Shown here piece after piece: positions 30,821 to 37,289 of a DNA stretch of 37,289 nucleotides (within the stretch, counting starts at the first letter, position 1; each line of letters begins with the position of its first letter). The notes under the pieces are model-generated. The model did no database searches, was not told the origin of the DNA, and saw only the letters and a list, made by a program, of their open reading frames with translations. The position numbers and the translations under genes were made by a program. The DNA is taken from positions 1 through 37,289 of the forward strand of contig CAZGJL010000008.1 in the NCBI GenBank assembly GCA_964526665.1, written 5' to 3'. The stretch is from M50B91 sp964526665 (GTDB lineage: Bacteria > Patescibacteriota > Gracilibacteria > UBA4473).

Positions 30821-32239
30821 ATGAGCGAACAAAAAATTATTGACAACATTCTTTCACGCGGGATTGCTCAAATCATTGATAAAGATGTGCTTCGTAAAAA
30901 ACTAGAGAAAGATCCTTCTCAGGTTTTTATTAAATATGGACTTGACCCTACCCGTCCAGATATTCATATAGGACATGCCGTCTGTCTTAGAAAATTACGA
31001 CAATTTCAAGATTTAGGTTGTACGATCATCTTTTTGGTTGGAGATTTTACTGCTATGATTGGAGATCCAACAGGAAAAAATAAATTAAGACCAGAATTAG
31101 GATTACAAGAAATTCAGCAGAATATGGCAACTTATGTTGAGCAAGCTCAAAAAATACTAAACTGGGAAAAGAACATTGCAGTTCTCCAAAACGCGAGTTG
31201 GTTTATGACATTTGACGATTTTTGGACAGCTAAAGGGTACCCTATTCCATTTTTTTCTGAAGAAACATTTAATGAGGCTATTAAAGGAGGTGCCTACAAA
31301 AACGTGTTATCAGATACGATTTCAATAGAAGAATTTCAAGAACAATATATTACAGAGAGAACATTATGGGAAACACAGGGAAATAAGATGAAACAAGTAG
31401 TTTCGCTTCGTAATTTATTGGGAAATTTGAGAAAAGTAACACAAGAGCAATTAATACAAAGAGATTTATTTAAAGAAAGAAGAAAGAAAAATATTCCTAT
31501 ATTTATGAATGAGATGTTATATCCAATCATACAGGGGATTGATAGCCTAGTGATATCAAAAGGATTGTTAATGAATAAAGCCCTAAAAAATCCATATCTA
31601 GTAGAAATGGGAGGCACCGATCAGTATTTTAATATATTGATGGGAAGACAGATGGTAGAGAAAGACATAGCTTGTGAAATGGAACTTCAATCTGTTATAA
31701 CAGTGCCTATTATTGAAGGACTAGATGGAAAAGAAAAAATGAGTAAATCGTTGGACAACTATATTGGTGTTACAGAGATCCCTAGCGAGATATTTGGGAA
31801 AGTGATGTCTATCCCAGATGAATTGATGGAAAAATATTTTGAATTACTTACAGATGAGGACATGAAGGAAGTTAAGAAACTTATTAAAAAATCGCCACGT
31901 GATGCCAAAGTTCGTTTAGCAAAAAATATTGTTACTTGGCTTCATGATAAAAAATGTGCGGATGAGGCATTGCGTGATTTTGAGCAAAAATTTGTAAAAA
32001 AAGAAGTGCCAGATGAGATGCCAGAGTTTTCTGTGGGGAAATCAGAAGTTGGTATATTAGATCTCATAACTTCTATTTGTAAGTTCACAAAATCAAATTC
32101 CGATGCACGTCGCTTGGTACAACAGAGCGCGGTCACTTGGAATGGGGAAAAAGTCACGGATCCCAATGCGATGATTCAGATTTCAGGAGAACATGTCTTG
32201 AAAGCGGGAAAACGAAGTTGGGCGAGGATTAAGAAGTAA
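30821..32239 (+). CDS. tyrS: Tyrosyl-tRNA synthetase
   Basis: 472 residues from ATG 30821. Class I synthetase: KYGLDPTRPDIHIGHAV with the HIGH motif (49-52), KMSKS at 306-310, and MGGTDQYFNILMGR, which marks TyrRS rather than TrpRS. The C-terminal S4-like RNA-binding domain (SDARRLVQQSAVTWNGEKV) is present. It is some 50-60 residues longer than usual because of an insertion-like segment around residues 130-215 (DDFWTAKGYPIPFF to QRDLFKERRKK). The central part prefers AGA for Arg while both ends use CGN, so it may be mosaic or acquired. It is followed in the same frame by a decayed fragment, and then by the liv genes without a visible terminator. Confidence 0.95.
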   Translation: MSEQKIIDNILSRGIAQIIDKDVLRKKLEKDPSQVFIKYGLDPTRPDIHIGHAVCLRKLRQFQDLGCTIIFLVGDFTAMIGDPTGKNKLRPELGLQEIQQNMATYVEQAQKILNWEKNIAVLQNASWFMTFDDFWTAKGYPIPFFSEETFNEAIKGGAYKNVLSDTISIEEFQEQYITERTLWETQGNKMKQVVSLRNLLGNLRKVTQEQLIQRDLFKERRKKNIPIFMNEMLYPIIQGIDSLVISKGLLMNKALKNPYLVEMGGTDQYFNILMGRQMVEKDIACEMELQSVITVPIIEGLDGKEKMSKSLDNYIGVTEIPSEIFGKVMSIPDELMEKYFELLTDEDMKEVKKLIKKSPRDAKVRLAKNIVTWLHDKKCADEALRDFEQKFVKKEVPDEMPEFSVGKSEVGILDLITSICKFTKSNSDARRLVQQSAVTWNGEKVTDPNAMIQISGEHVLKAGKRSWARIKK

Positions 32240-32341
32240 ACGGCACTTATTGACCTTGATGAAGATGGAGAATCAAGCTTAGAACATTTATTGTTTTCTT
32301 TTGATGGAGAGAAATTTGTACCATTGACTTTAGATAAGTAA
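32240..32341 (+). pseudogene. C-terminal remnant of a LivK-like binding protein
   Basis: After the tyrS TAA the same frame stays open to TAA at 32339 and reads ALIDLDEDGESSLEHLL then FSFDGEKFVPLTLDK. This resembles the end of the intact LivK (SIDVDGDAGKSYELVRFEG then KKFVPFKE). There is no start codon or further homologous sequence. It looks like the last 33 codons of a deleted substrate-binding protein gene that once preceded livH. Confidence 0.55.
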
Positions 32342-32352
32342 ACTATGCGCGC

Positions 32353-33240
32353 ATGAACGAGCTTATTGCGCAATTACTTTGGAATGGTCTTGTGGCCGGA
32401 TCTTTGCTTGCGCTCGTTTCTCTTGGGCTCACACTGATATATGGCGTGGCAGGATTCGTTCAATTTGCTCATGGAGAGCTTGTCGCGTTGGGAGCGTATT
32501 CTATGCTTGTCTTTCATAAGTTTTTAGGGCTTTCATTTATTCCTGCCGGAATGGCAGCAATAATATTGGTAATTATTTTTGGATTGATTTTGGAGCGATT
32601 CTTTTTTCGTCCTGTCCGTGATAAAAACCCAATGATTCCCTTGGTAATCTCGATAGGACTCTCTATCGGTTTACAGGCTGTTTTGCAGATGGTTTTTGGT
32701 CCACAGATTCAAACAATCTCAAATATTCGTTTTGAAAGCCTCTCCGCTGGAGGGTTGTTTCTTGCGACTCCATCACAAATTATAGCGGTGTGTGCGTCCT
32801 TTCTTTTGACAGGTTTGTTGATTTTCTTTCTTCATAAAACTCGACGAGGTCGTTCACTTCGAGCCGTTTCAGATAATAGAAATTTGGCACAAATTTTTGG
32901 AATGGACCCAGATGTAGCTATGCGTTGGATATTTGGTTTGAGTGCAGGACTTGCTGCAGTAGCAGGTATTTTCCTTGGATTTGAACAAAATCTTGAGCCG
33001 TTAATGGGAGTACAAATATCAGTTACGGCCTTTGCAGCAGTGATTCTTGGATCCCTTGGTTCGGTTCGTGGGGCTATTTTGGGAGCATTCGTTATTGGAT
33101 TTGCTCAAAATTTATTAGTTGGACTTGGAGTAGTTCCAAGTGGGTTTTCTGTGGCAATTCCATTCGTGGTATTGATTATAATGTTGCTTTTTTTGCCTTC
33201 GGGTATTTTTGGTAAAAAATTTGAATTTCTTCGCAAATGA
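32353..33240 (+). CDS. livH: Branched-chain amino-acid ABC transporter, permease LivH-like
   Basis: 295 residues with about eight hydrophobic segments. GLTLIYGVAGFVQFAHGELVALGAY near the N-terminus and RGRSLRAVSDN with the following coupling-helix region, GSVRGAILGAFVIG, are hallmarks of LivH. It forms the inner-membrane channel with LivM. It is the first gene of a tightly overlapping five-gene operon (ATGA with livK). The start is chosen at ATG 32353. No clear promoter is seen; it is probably read from tyrS. Confidence 0.92.
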   Translation: MNELIAQLLWNGLVAGSLLALVSLGLTLIYGVAGFVQFAHGELVALGAYSMLVFHKFLGLSFIPAGMAAIILVIIFGLILERFFFRPVRDKNPMIPLVISIGLSIGLQAVLQMVFGPQIQTISNIRFESLSAGGLFLATPSQIIAVCASFLLTGLLIFFLHKTRRGRSLRAVSDNRNLAQIFGMDPDVAMRWIFGLSAGLAAVAGIFLGFEQNLEPLMGVQISVTAFAAVILGSLGSVRGAILGAFVIGFAQNLLVGLGVVPSGFSVAIPFVVLIIMLLFLPSGIFGKKFEFLRK

Positions 33241-34397
33241 AAAATACATACATACTGCTTTCGGCTTTGCTCATCTGTGGATGTGCTACTACTCCGTTTT
33301 CTACGGATATTTCAGGTTCAACTTCATCACCGCCTATTATTCTGGAAGGAGATCCAGTGAAAATAGGTGCAATACTTCCGTTATCAGGAGGAATGGCTGA
33401 AATGGGGATAGAGTTGCAAAAATCATTAATAGCAGAAGTAGAATTCGCAAACGAACAGGGAGGCGTCCTGGGAGATCGTCCGATTGAAATAATATTTGAA
33501 GACGGACAGTGTAATGCGGGAGTGGCGACATCGGCAGCGCAGAAGTTGATTCGTGTTGAAAAAGTTTCGATTATCTTGGGAGGACTTTGTTCCCCCGAAA
33601 CATTGGGCGCGGCTCCTTTGGCAGAAAAAAATAAAGTAGTTCTTTTGACCTCTGTATCAGGAGCAGCTTCGATTAGTTATGCAGGAGATTTTGTGTTTCG
33701 TAATGCACCAGAAGGGAACACCAATGGAAGAATTATGGCAGAGTATGCAGATAAAGAAGGGTTTGAGAAAGTAGTGCTTATATCAGAAATAAGTGATTTC
33801 CCTATGTCTGTCGCAGATACATTTCATTCAGAGTTTTCGGGAGAAATTATTGAGGAAAAGTTTGCTCCTGGGGTAACAGATTTCAAAACGATTATTGCCA
33901 AAGTGAAAGAAATGCAGGGCGATGCCCTCTTCTTTAATCCACAGCAAAATCAGAGTTTTGTTTTATTTATGAAACAGTTGCAGGAAGCGCAGTGGAAAGG
34001 CCCATTGATGTTTAACAACACCGTGGTGGGAAATCCTGCTTTATATACAGATATTGCTGAGTTTATGGTTTCAAATAAATCAGTAGCAGGAAGTTATGAT
34101 GTGGTATCAAATAAAATGCAGGAGGATCTTTTGGAACGATTTGAAGATCGTTGGGACCGCGAAGCACTTTTCCAGCACTTACTCGCAAATCAGCACGACT
34201 CACTTACTTTAATCACGCAGGCAATTTATACTGTTCAAGACGAAACAGACACAGAAGGCATTCGGGATTATTTATACGCCGTAAGAGACTTTACTGGTGC
34301 ATCCGGGACATTTTCTATTGATGTAGACGGAGATGCTGGGAAATCATATGAATTAGTTCGTTTTGAAGGAAAGAAGTTTGTTCCGTTTAAAGAATGA
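33237..34397 (+). CDS. livK: Branched-chain amino-acid binding lipoprotein LivK-like
   Basis: 386 residues. The signal peptide ends in a lipobox-like ICG-C (Cys16 in LLICGCATT), so it is a membrane-anchored lipoprotein as expected for a cell with one membrane. A Ser/Thr/Pro linker follows. The mature part is a type-1 periplasmic-binding fold (VKIGAILPLSGGMAEMG, IEIIFEDGQCNAG, VSIILGGLCSPET, GAASISYAG). It captures Leu/Ile/Val or similar amino acids for LivHMGF; true specificity cannot be read. It lies between the two permease genes, unlike the common K-H-M-G-F order. ATGA overlaps on both sides. Confidence 0.9.
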   Translation: MKNTYILLSALLICGCATTPFSTDISGSTSSPPIILEGDPVKIGAILPLSGGMAEMGIELQKSLIAEVEFANEQGGVLGDRPIEIIFEDGQCNAGVATSAAQKLIRVEKVSIILGGLCSPETLGAAPLAEKNKVVLLTSVSGAASISYAGDFVFRNAPEGNTNGRIMAEYADKEGFEKVVLISEISDFPMSVADTFHSEFSGEIIEEKFAPGVTDFKTIIAKVKEMQGDALFFNPQQNQSFVLFMKQLQEAQWKGPLMFNNTVVGNPALYTDIAEFMVSNKSVAGSYDVVSNKMQEDLLERFEDRWDREALFQHLLANQHDSLTLITQAIYTVQDETDTEGIRDYLYAVRDFTGASGTFSIDVDGDAGKSYELVRFEGKKFVPFKE

Positions 34398-35266
34398 TTG
34401 AATATATTTACTCACTGATCACCATTGCGTTGATTTGGACAATTCTTGCCCAGAGTTACAATTTGTCTTTTGGATTAGCGGGTTTATTCAACTTGGGACA
34501 CATTATTTTTTACGGGATTGGTGCGTATGCAGCAGCAATTCTTAATACACGATATGGAATAGGCTTTGGTCCAAATTTACTTATAAGTGCAGTTATTGCA
34601 GGAGCTTCAGCAAGTATTTTTGGTTTATTGACACTGCGTTTGCGAGGACATTATTTGGCGATTGCGACACTTGGGGCAGCAATGATTGCACAGGTAGTAG
34701 CATTAAATTGGATGTCTTTGACTCGTGGGCCATTAGGAATTCGTGGCATTGAGGAACCAACATTATTTGGAGTTTCTTTTATTGGTGACACGTTTACGCA
34801 TATTCTTTTATACGGAGCTATTACGGTATTTATCTTATTTCTTTTATGGAAATTGTTTCATTCCCCATGGGGACGTTTGTTGCGTGCTATCAGAGATGAT
34901 GAGACGGCGGCACAAGCAGTAGGAAAAAATGTTTTTACAGCAAAATTATGGGCTCTTATTTTGTCTGCAGCGTTTGCAGGTATAGCAGGAGCAATGTACA
35001 CGCATTACCGATTGTTTCTTGATCCATCAGTCTTTTCTTTGCAAGAGATTATTTTACTCATTTTATTAGTAGTTATTGGTGGTCGGGGGAAGTATTGGGG
35101 CGTTATTGCTGGAGCAATGTTAATTATTGTACTAGGAGAAGTTCCTCGATTTCTTTCTTTTCCGGAAACAATGCTTGGTGCAGCACGTAATTTGACGTAT
35201 GCAGCTTTATTAATGGGGACGATGTTTTGGCGTCCCAATGGTATTTTTTCATCCACAAAAAGATGA
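34394..35266 (+). CDS. livM: Branched-chain amino-acid ABC transporter, permease LivM-like
   Basis: 290 residues with several membrane helices: SYNLSFGLAGLFNLGHIIFYGIGAYA is the LivM N-terminal signature and SPWGRLLRAIRDDETAAQAVGKNV contains the coupling helix that docks the ATPases. The C-terminus FWRPNGIFSSTKR is typical. Overlaps livG by ATGA. It lacks the long N-terminal extension of E. coli LivM. Confidence 0.92.
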   Translation: MIEYIYSLITIALIWTILAQSYNLSFGLAGLFNLGHIIFYGIGAYAAAILNTRYGIGFGPNLLISAVIAGASASIFGLLTLRLRGHYLAIATLGAAMIAQVVALNWMSLTRGPLGIRGIEEPTLFGVSFIGDTFTHILLYGAITVFILFLLWKLFHSPWGRLLRAIRDDETAAQAVGKNVFTAKLWALILSAAFAGIAGAMYTHYRLFLDPSVFSLQEIILLILLVVIGGRGKYWGVIAGAMLIIVLGEVPRFLSFPETMLGAARNLTYAALLMGTMFWRPNGIFSSTKR

Positions 35267-36042
35267 AACATATTTTAGAAGTTGTTGGATTGAAAAAACA
35301 GTTTGGAGGAGTCCATGCAGTAGATGATTTACATTTTTCTATCAAAAAACACACTATTACGGGGTTAATCGGTCCTAATGGAGCAGGGAAAACAACCGTT
35401 TTTAATTTGATTACGCAGTTTTTGCCAGCAGATGGAGGAACTGTTTTTTATTCAGGAGCAGTGCTTCCTCATGCACAACCAGAAAAGGTAGTTCGTATGG
35501 GAATTGCACGAACATTTCAACAGATCCGTGTCTGCAAAACACTTACCGTACGAGAAAATTTACTCCTCGCCTGCTCAAAAAAATATGATAGATGGTGGGA
35601 TTGTTTTCGTCGGCGTGATGAGCGAGCTTTGAGTGACAATGTGGAGAAAATGTTGAAAACTATTGGACTCGAACACATGAGTGAGTCACCGGCATCCGAA
35701 CTCAGCTATGGTCAGTCAAAACTGGTGGAATTAGCACGTACTTTCCTTATAGATGCAAAACTTATATTACTTGATGAACCAGCTTCTGGAATCAATCCGA
35801 CGTTTTTATTAACGATCGAGAAGATGATCTTTGATTTGAAAAAAGAAGGGAAAACTATTTTTGTGATCGAGCACAATCTTCCTTTTCTTATGCGTATTTC
35901 AGATGAGATCCTAGCAATGAATGAAGGAAAGTTTTTGTGCCAAGGGACACCAGAAGAAGTGCAGCAGAATCCGCAGTTATTGGCAGCATACTTAGGGGAA
36001 ACTTCAATTTTCAATCTTCAAACTTCAAATAGCGAATGTTAA
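35263..36042 (+). CDS. livG: Branched-chain amino-acid ABC transporter ATPase LivG-like
   Basis: 259 residues from ATG 35263 (MKHILEVVGLKKQFGG). Walker A GPNGAGKT at 37-44, ABC signature LSYGQ at 147-151, and Walker B LILLDEP at 167-173. The LivG-specific insert after Walker A (ARTFQQIRVCKTLTVRENLLL) is present. The last dozen residues (TSIFNLQTSNSEC) are encoded by a heptamer repeat, which appears to have been appended to the gene end. It overlaps livF by 7 bp. Confidence 0.94.
   Translation: MKHILEVVGLKKQFGGVHAVDDLHFSIKKHTITGLIGPNGAGKTTVFNLITQFLPADGGTVFYSGAVLPHAQPEKVVRMGIARTFQQIRVCKTLTVRENLLLACSKKYDRWWDCFRRRDERALSDNVEKMLKTIGLEHMSESPASELSYGQSKLVELARTFLIDAKLILLDEPASGINPTFLLTIEKMIFDLKKEGKTIFVIEHNLPFLMRISDEILAMNEGKFLCQGTPEEVQQNPQLLAAYLGETSIFNLQTSNSEC
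36001..36030. repeat. Heptamer-repeat locus E, inside the livG 3' end
   Basis: Units ACTTCAA, TTTTCAA, TCTTCAA and ACTTCAA at 7-bp spacing, followed by AT. Here the repeat is coding, forming the C-terminal tail of LivG. Confidence 0.75.
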
Positions 36043-36755
36043 AAATTTCCAATCTGGTTGCGGGATACGGAAAGGGACCAGATGTCCTTCATGACGTACA
36101 CTTAGAGCTCAAAGAAGGAGAAATCGCAACAGTGATAGGCCCTAATGGAGCGGGGAAATCGACATTATTATCTTCTGTTTTTGGCCTTACTGATGTACGA
36201 GAAGGAACGATTATTCATGGTTCACGAGAAATAACGACTCTTTCTACGAATGAAATTTTGAAATCAGGAATTGCTCTTGTCGCTCAGCGCGATAATGTTT
36301 TTACTGAGCTTACTGTTGCTGAAAATCTAGATACTGCCGCGTGGACGATTTCTTCTCATGCAGAGAGAAAATTACGTGCACAGGAAGTGTTGAAAATGTT
36401 TCCAATGTTACGACCTCATTTAGAAAAAAAGGCAGTTCTTTTATCAGGAGGAGAACGTCAGATGGTCGCATTAGGAATGGCATTGATGGTGTCGCCAGAA
36501 GTGCTTCTTTTGGATGAACCATCTATAGGATTGGCTCCGAAGATTGTGCAGGAGGTTTTTTCCAAAATTCAAACAATCCGAGACGGAGGAACGTCCATTC
36601 TCATGGTTGAACAAAACGCAGCTGCAGCATTGCAGATTTCAGATCGAGGATATGTATTAGAACTCGGAAAAAATGCCTTAGAAGGGACGGGACAGGAGTT
36701 ATTGAATGATCCAGAAGTAGGAAGATTGTTTTTGGGGAGAGGAGGGAGGAATTAA
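36036..36755 (+). CDS. livF: Branched-chain amino-acid ABC transporter ATPase LivF-like
   Basis: 239 residues. Walker A GPNGAGKS at 35-42, signature LSGGERQ at 135-141 and Walker B VLLLDEP at 155-161, then SIGLAPKIVQEVF typical for LivF. It pairs with LivG on the cytoplasmic side of the LivHM channel. It is the last gene of the operon, and a tRNA on the opposite strand follows. Confidence 0.95.
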   Translation: MLKISNLVAGYGKGPDVLHDVHLELKEGEIATVIGPNGAGKSTLLSSVFGLTDVREGTIIHGSREITTLSTNEILKSGIALVAQRDNVFTELTVAENLDTAAWTISSHAERKLRAQEVLKMFPMLRPHLEKKAVLLSGGERQMVALGMALMVSPEVLLLDEPSIGLAPKIVQEVFSKIQTIRDGGTSILMVEQNAAAALQISDRGYVLELGKNALEGTGQELLNDPEVGRLFLGRGGRN

Positions 36756-36778
36756 AAAAGCATCCCAATAAGTTGGAA
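36754..36778 (-). terminator. Terminator after tRNA-Arg
   Basis: On the minus strand TTCCAA-CTTA-TTGGGA (one T-G pair) is followed by TGC and six T, within 40 bp after the tRNA 3' end. Confidence 0.6.
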
Positions 36779-36793
36779 TATTTATTATTTTTA

Positions 36794-36867
36794 TGGTGGT
36801 CCCAGCAAGAATTGAACTTGCGTTTCCGGTTCCGCAAACCGATGTTCTTCCACTAAACTATGGGACC
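36794..36867 (-). tRNA. tRNA-Arg (anticodon GCG)
   Basis: 74 nt with encoded CCA. Acceptor GGTCCCA/TGGGACC, discriminator A. D-arm GTTT-AGTGGAA-GAAC contains A20, an arginine identity base. The anticodon stem TCGGT/ACCGG encloses TTGCGGA, so the anticodon is GCG (C35 is the other Arg determinant), reading CGC and CGU. T-arm GCAAG-TTCAATT-CTTGC. Most bacteria use ACG (deaminated to ICG) here. Confidence 0.88.
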
Positions 36868-36881
36868 TTTAAAGCGCGAAG

Positions 36882-36909
36882 ATTCTAATGAGGAGAGAGC
36901 ATTTGTCAA
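36882..36909 (-). promoter_or_regulatory. Promoter of tRNA-Arg
   Basis: On the minus strand TTGACA (36909-36904), a 16-bp spacer, TAGAAT (36887-36882) and then a CTTCGCGC discriminator just before the tRNA. Confidence 0.8.
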
Positions 36910-36927
36910 TTTAATAACGCCCCCTAG

Positions 36928-36950
36928 CCCCCTCTTACATTAAGAGGGGG
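36928..36950. repeat. GC-rich inverted repeat between tRNA-Arg and rnpB
   Basis: CCCCCTCTT(A) and (T)AAGAGGGGG form a 9-10-bp stem with a 3-5-nt loop, preceded by a second CCCCCTAG motif. There is no clean T-run on either side, so it is not a typical terminator, although it could stop read-through from livF. Confidence 0.6.
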
Positions 36951-36965
36951 AATAAAAAGTCTTGC

Positions 36966-36993
36966 TTGCACACATTTAAGGAAGTGCTATATT
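36966..36993 (+). promoter_or_regulatory. Promoter of RNase P RNA
   Basis: TTGCAC (36966-36971), a 16-bp spacer, TATATT (36988-36993) with an extended TGC element, then CCCAGCGC. RNA start near 37000. Confidence 0.7.
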
Positions 36994-36999
36994 CCCAGC

Positions 37000-37289
37000 G
37001 CTCTTTTGGTTGATTATCGCTCTTCTTTATAAAAAGGAGAGAGGAAAGTCCGCGCCGCACGAACAAAACGAAAACGGCTCACGGCCGATCCCCTTATTCG
37101 CGAGGATGAGGGAGGGAAAGTGCCACAGAAACTATACGCCTCCGTTCGCGGAGTTCCGGTGAAAAGACTGTGAGGTGATGCTCGCAGAGCAATTTGTCGC
37201 AAGACAAGTTGGCGGTAAACCCTTTTGGCGGAGATGCAGGTGGCCCGAACGAAATAAGTGGTGTTGTTCCCACGCTTGAGTTTTACTTC
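37000..37289 (+). ncRNA. rnpB: RNase P RNA, 5' portion (truncated by window end)
   Basis: Catalytic RNA that cuts tRNA 5' leaders. The universally conserved GAGGAAAGTCCG (around 37040-37051), GAAAGTGCCACAGAAA (37117-37132) and a GGCGGTAAACCC segment (37211-37222) are visible, in the order of type A bacterial RNase P RNA. The 3' conserved strand pairing with the 5' end is not reached, so the gene continues beyond 37289. Its neighbour is a tRNA on the opposite strand. Confidence 0.95.

Noticed and set aside
1..37289. CRISPR arrays, insertion sequences, phage genes or defence systems
   Set aside because: No regularly spaced direct repeats with spacers, transposase, integrase or cas-like protein was found.

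Overview
The window is an A+T-rich bacterial chromosome segment that looks like a Candidate Phyla Radiation (Patescibacteria) genome. The evidence is shortened aminoacyl-tRNA synthetases (ThrRS without a TGS domain, AlaRS without the C-terminal domain), tandem large Cys-rich proteins of a kind I associate with CPR genomes, TrmB-type regulators and tight gene packing. UGA is a true stop (rpsJ, rpmC and livH end in TGA at conserved gene ends), so the UGA=Gly code of Gracilibacteria/Absconditabacteria is not used. A Peregrinibacteria-like lineage is my best guess, by inference only.

Layout. 1-4859 (minus): three tandem paralogous Cys-rich proteins joined by one-base stop/start overlaps. 5020-6003: a divergent TrmB-like regulator and a tiny ORF. 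6125-8113 (minus): RNase J. 8384-11704: a giant acidic coiled-coil/repeat protein of unknown function. 11778-12779 (minus): GAPDH. 12890-14768: thrS preceded by a leader peptide with nine consecutive Thr codons and competing antiterminator/terminator hairpins. 14795-15400: a small membrane protein. 15593-15681 (minus): tRNA-Leu(GAG). 15743-16796: pyrF behind a U-rich leader with a strong intrinsic terminator. 16882-19700 (minus): alaS and an RlmI/RlmK-like methyltransferase. 19803-22349: a response-regulator remnant, tRNA-Gln(CTG), a second TrmB regulator (minus) and glnA. 22507-29515: ribosomal protein genes rpsJ-rplC-rplD-rplW-rplB-rpsS-rplV-rpsC, then a terminator and new promoter, then rplP-rpmC-rpsQ-rplN-rplX-rplE-rpsN-rpsH. 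29581-30798 (minus): a PAP2 phosphatase fused to a dolichol-kinase-like domain. 30821-32239: tyrS. 32240-36755: a decayed binding-protein fragment and a complete branched-chain amino-acid ABC transporter in the order livH-livK-livM-livG-livF. 36794-36867 (minus): tRNA-Arg with a GCG anticodon. 37000-end: the 5' part of RNase P RNA.

The window is dominated by translation: 16 ribosomal proteins, three synthetases, three tRNAs, RNase P RNA and RNase J. Amino-acid supply (LivHKMGF, GlnA) and a single glycolytic and a single pyrimidine gene accompany it. The clearest novel signal is regulatory: a classical leader-peptide attenuator in front of thrS. A pyrBI-like attenuator candidate precedes pyrF, and a shared promoter type (16-bp spacer, GC-rich discriminator) precedes the tRNA, rnpB and ribosomal genes. 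Other items worth attention are the phosphatase-kinase fusion, the GCG anticodon with frequent CGA codons, 7-bp periodic repeats at gene ends, and a duplicated tRNA-Leu 3' end.
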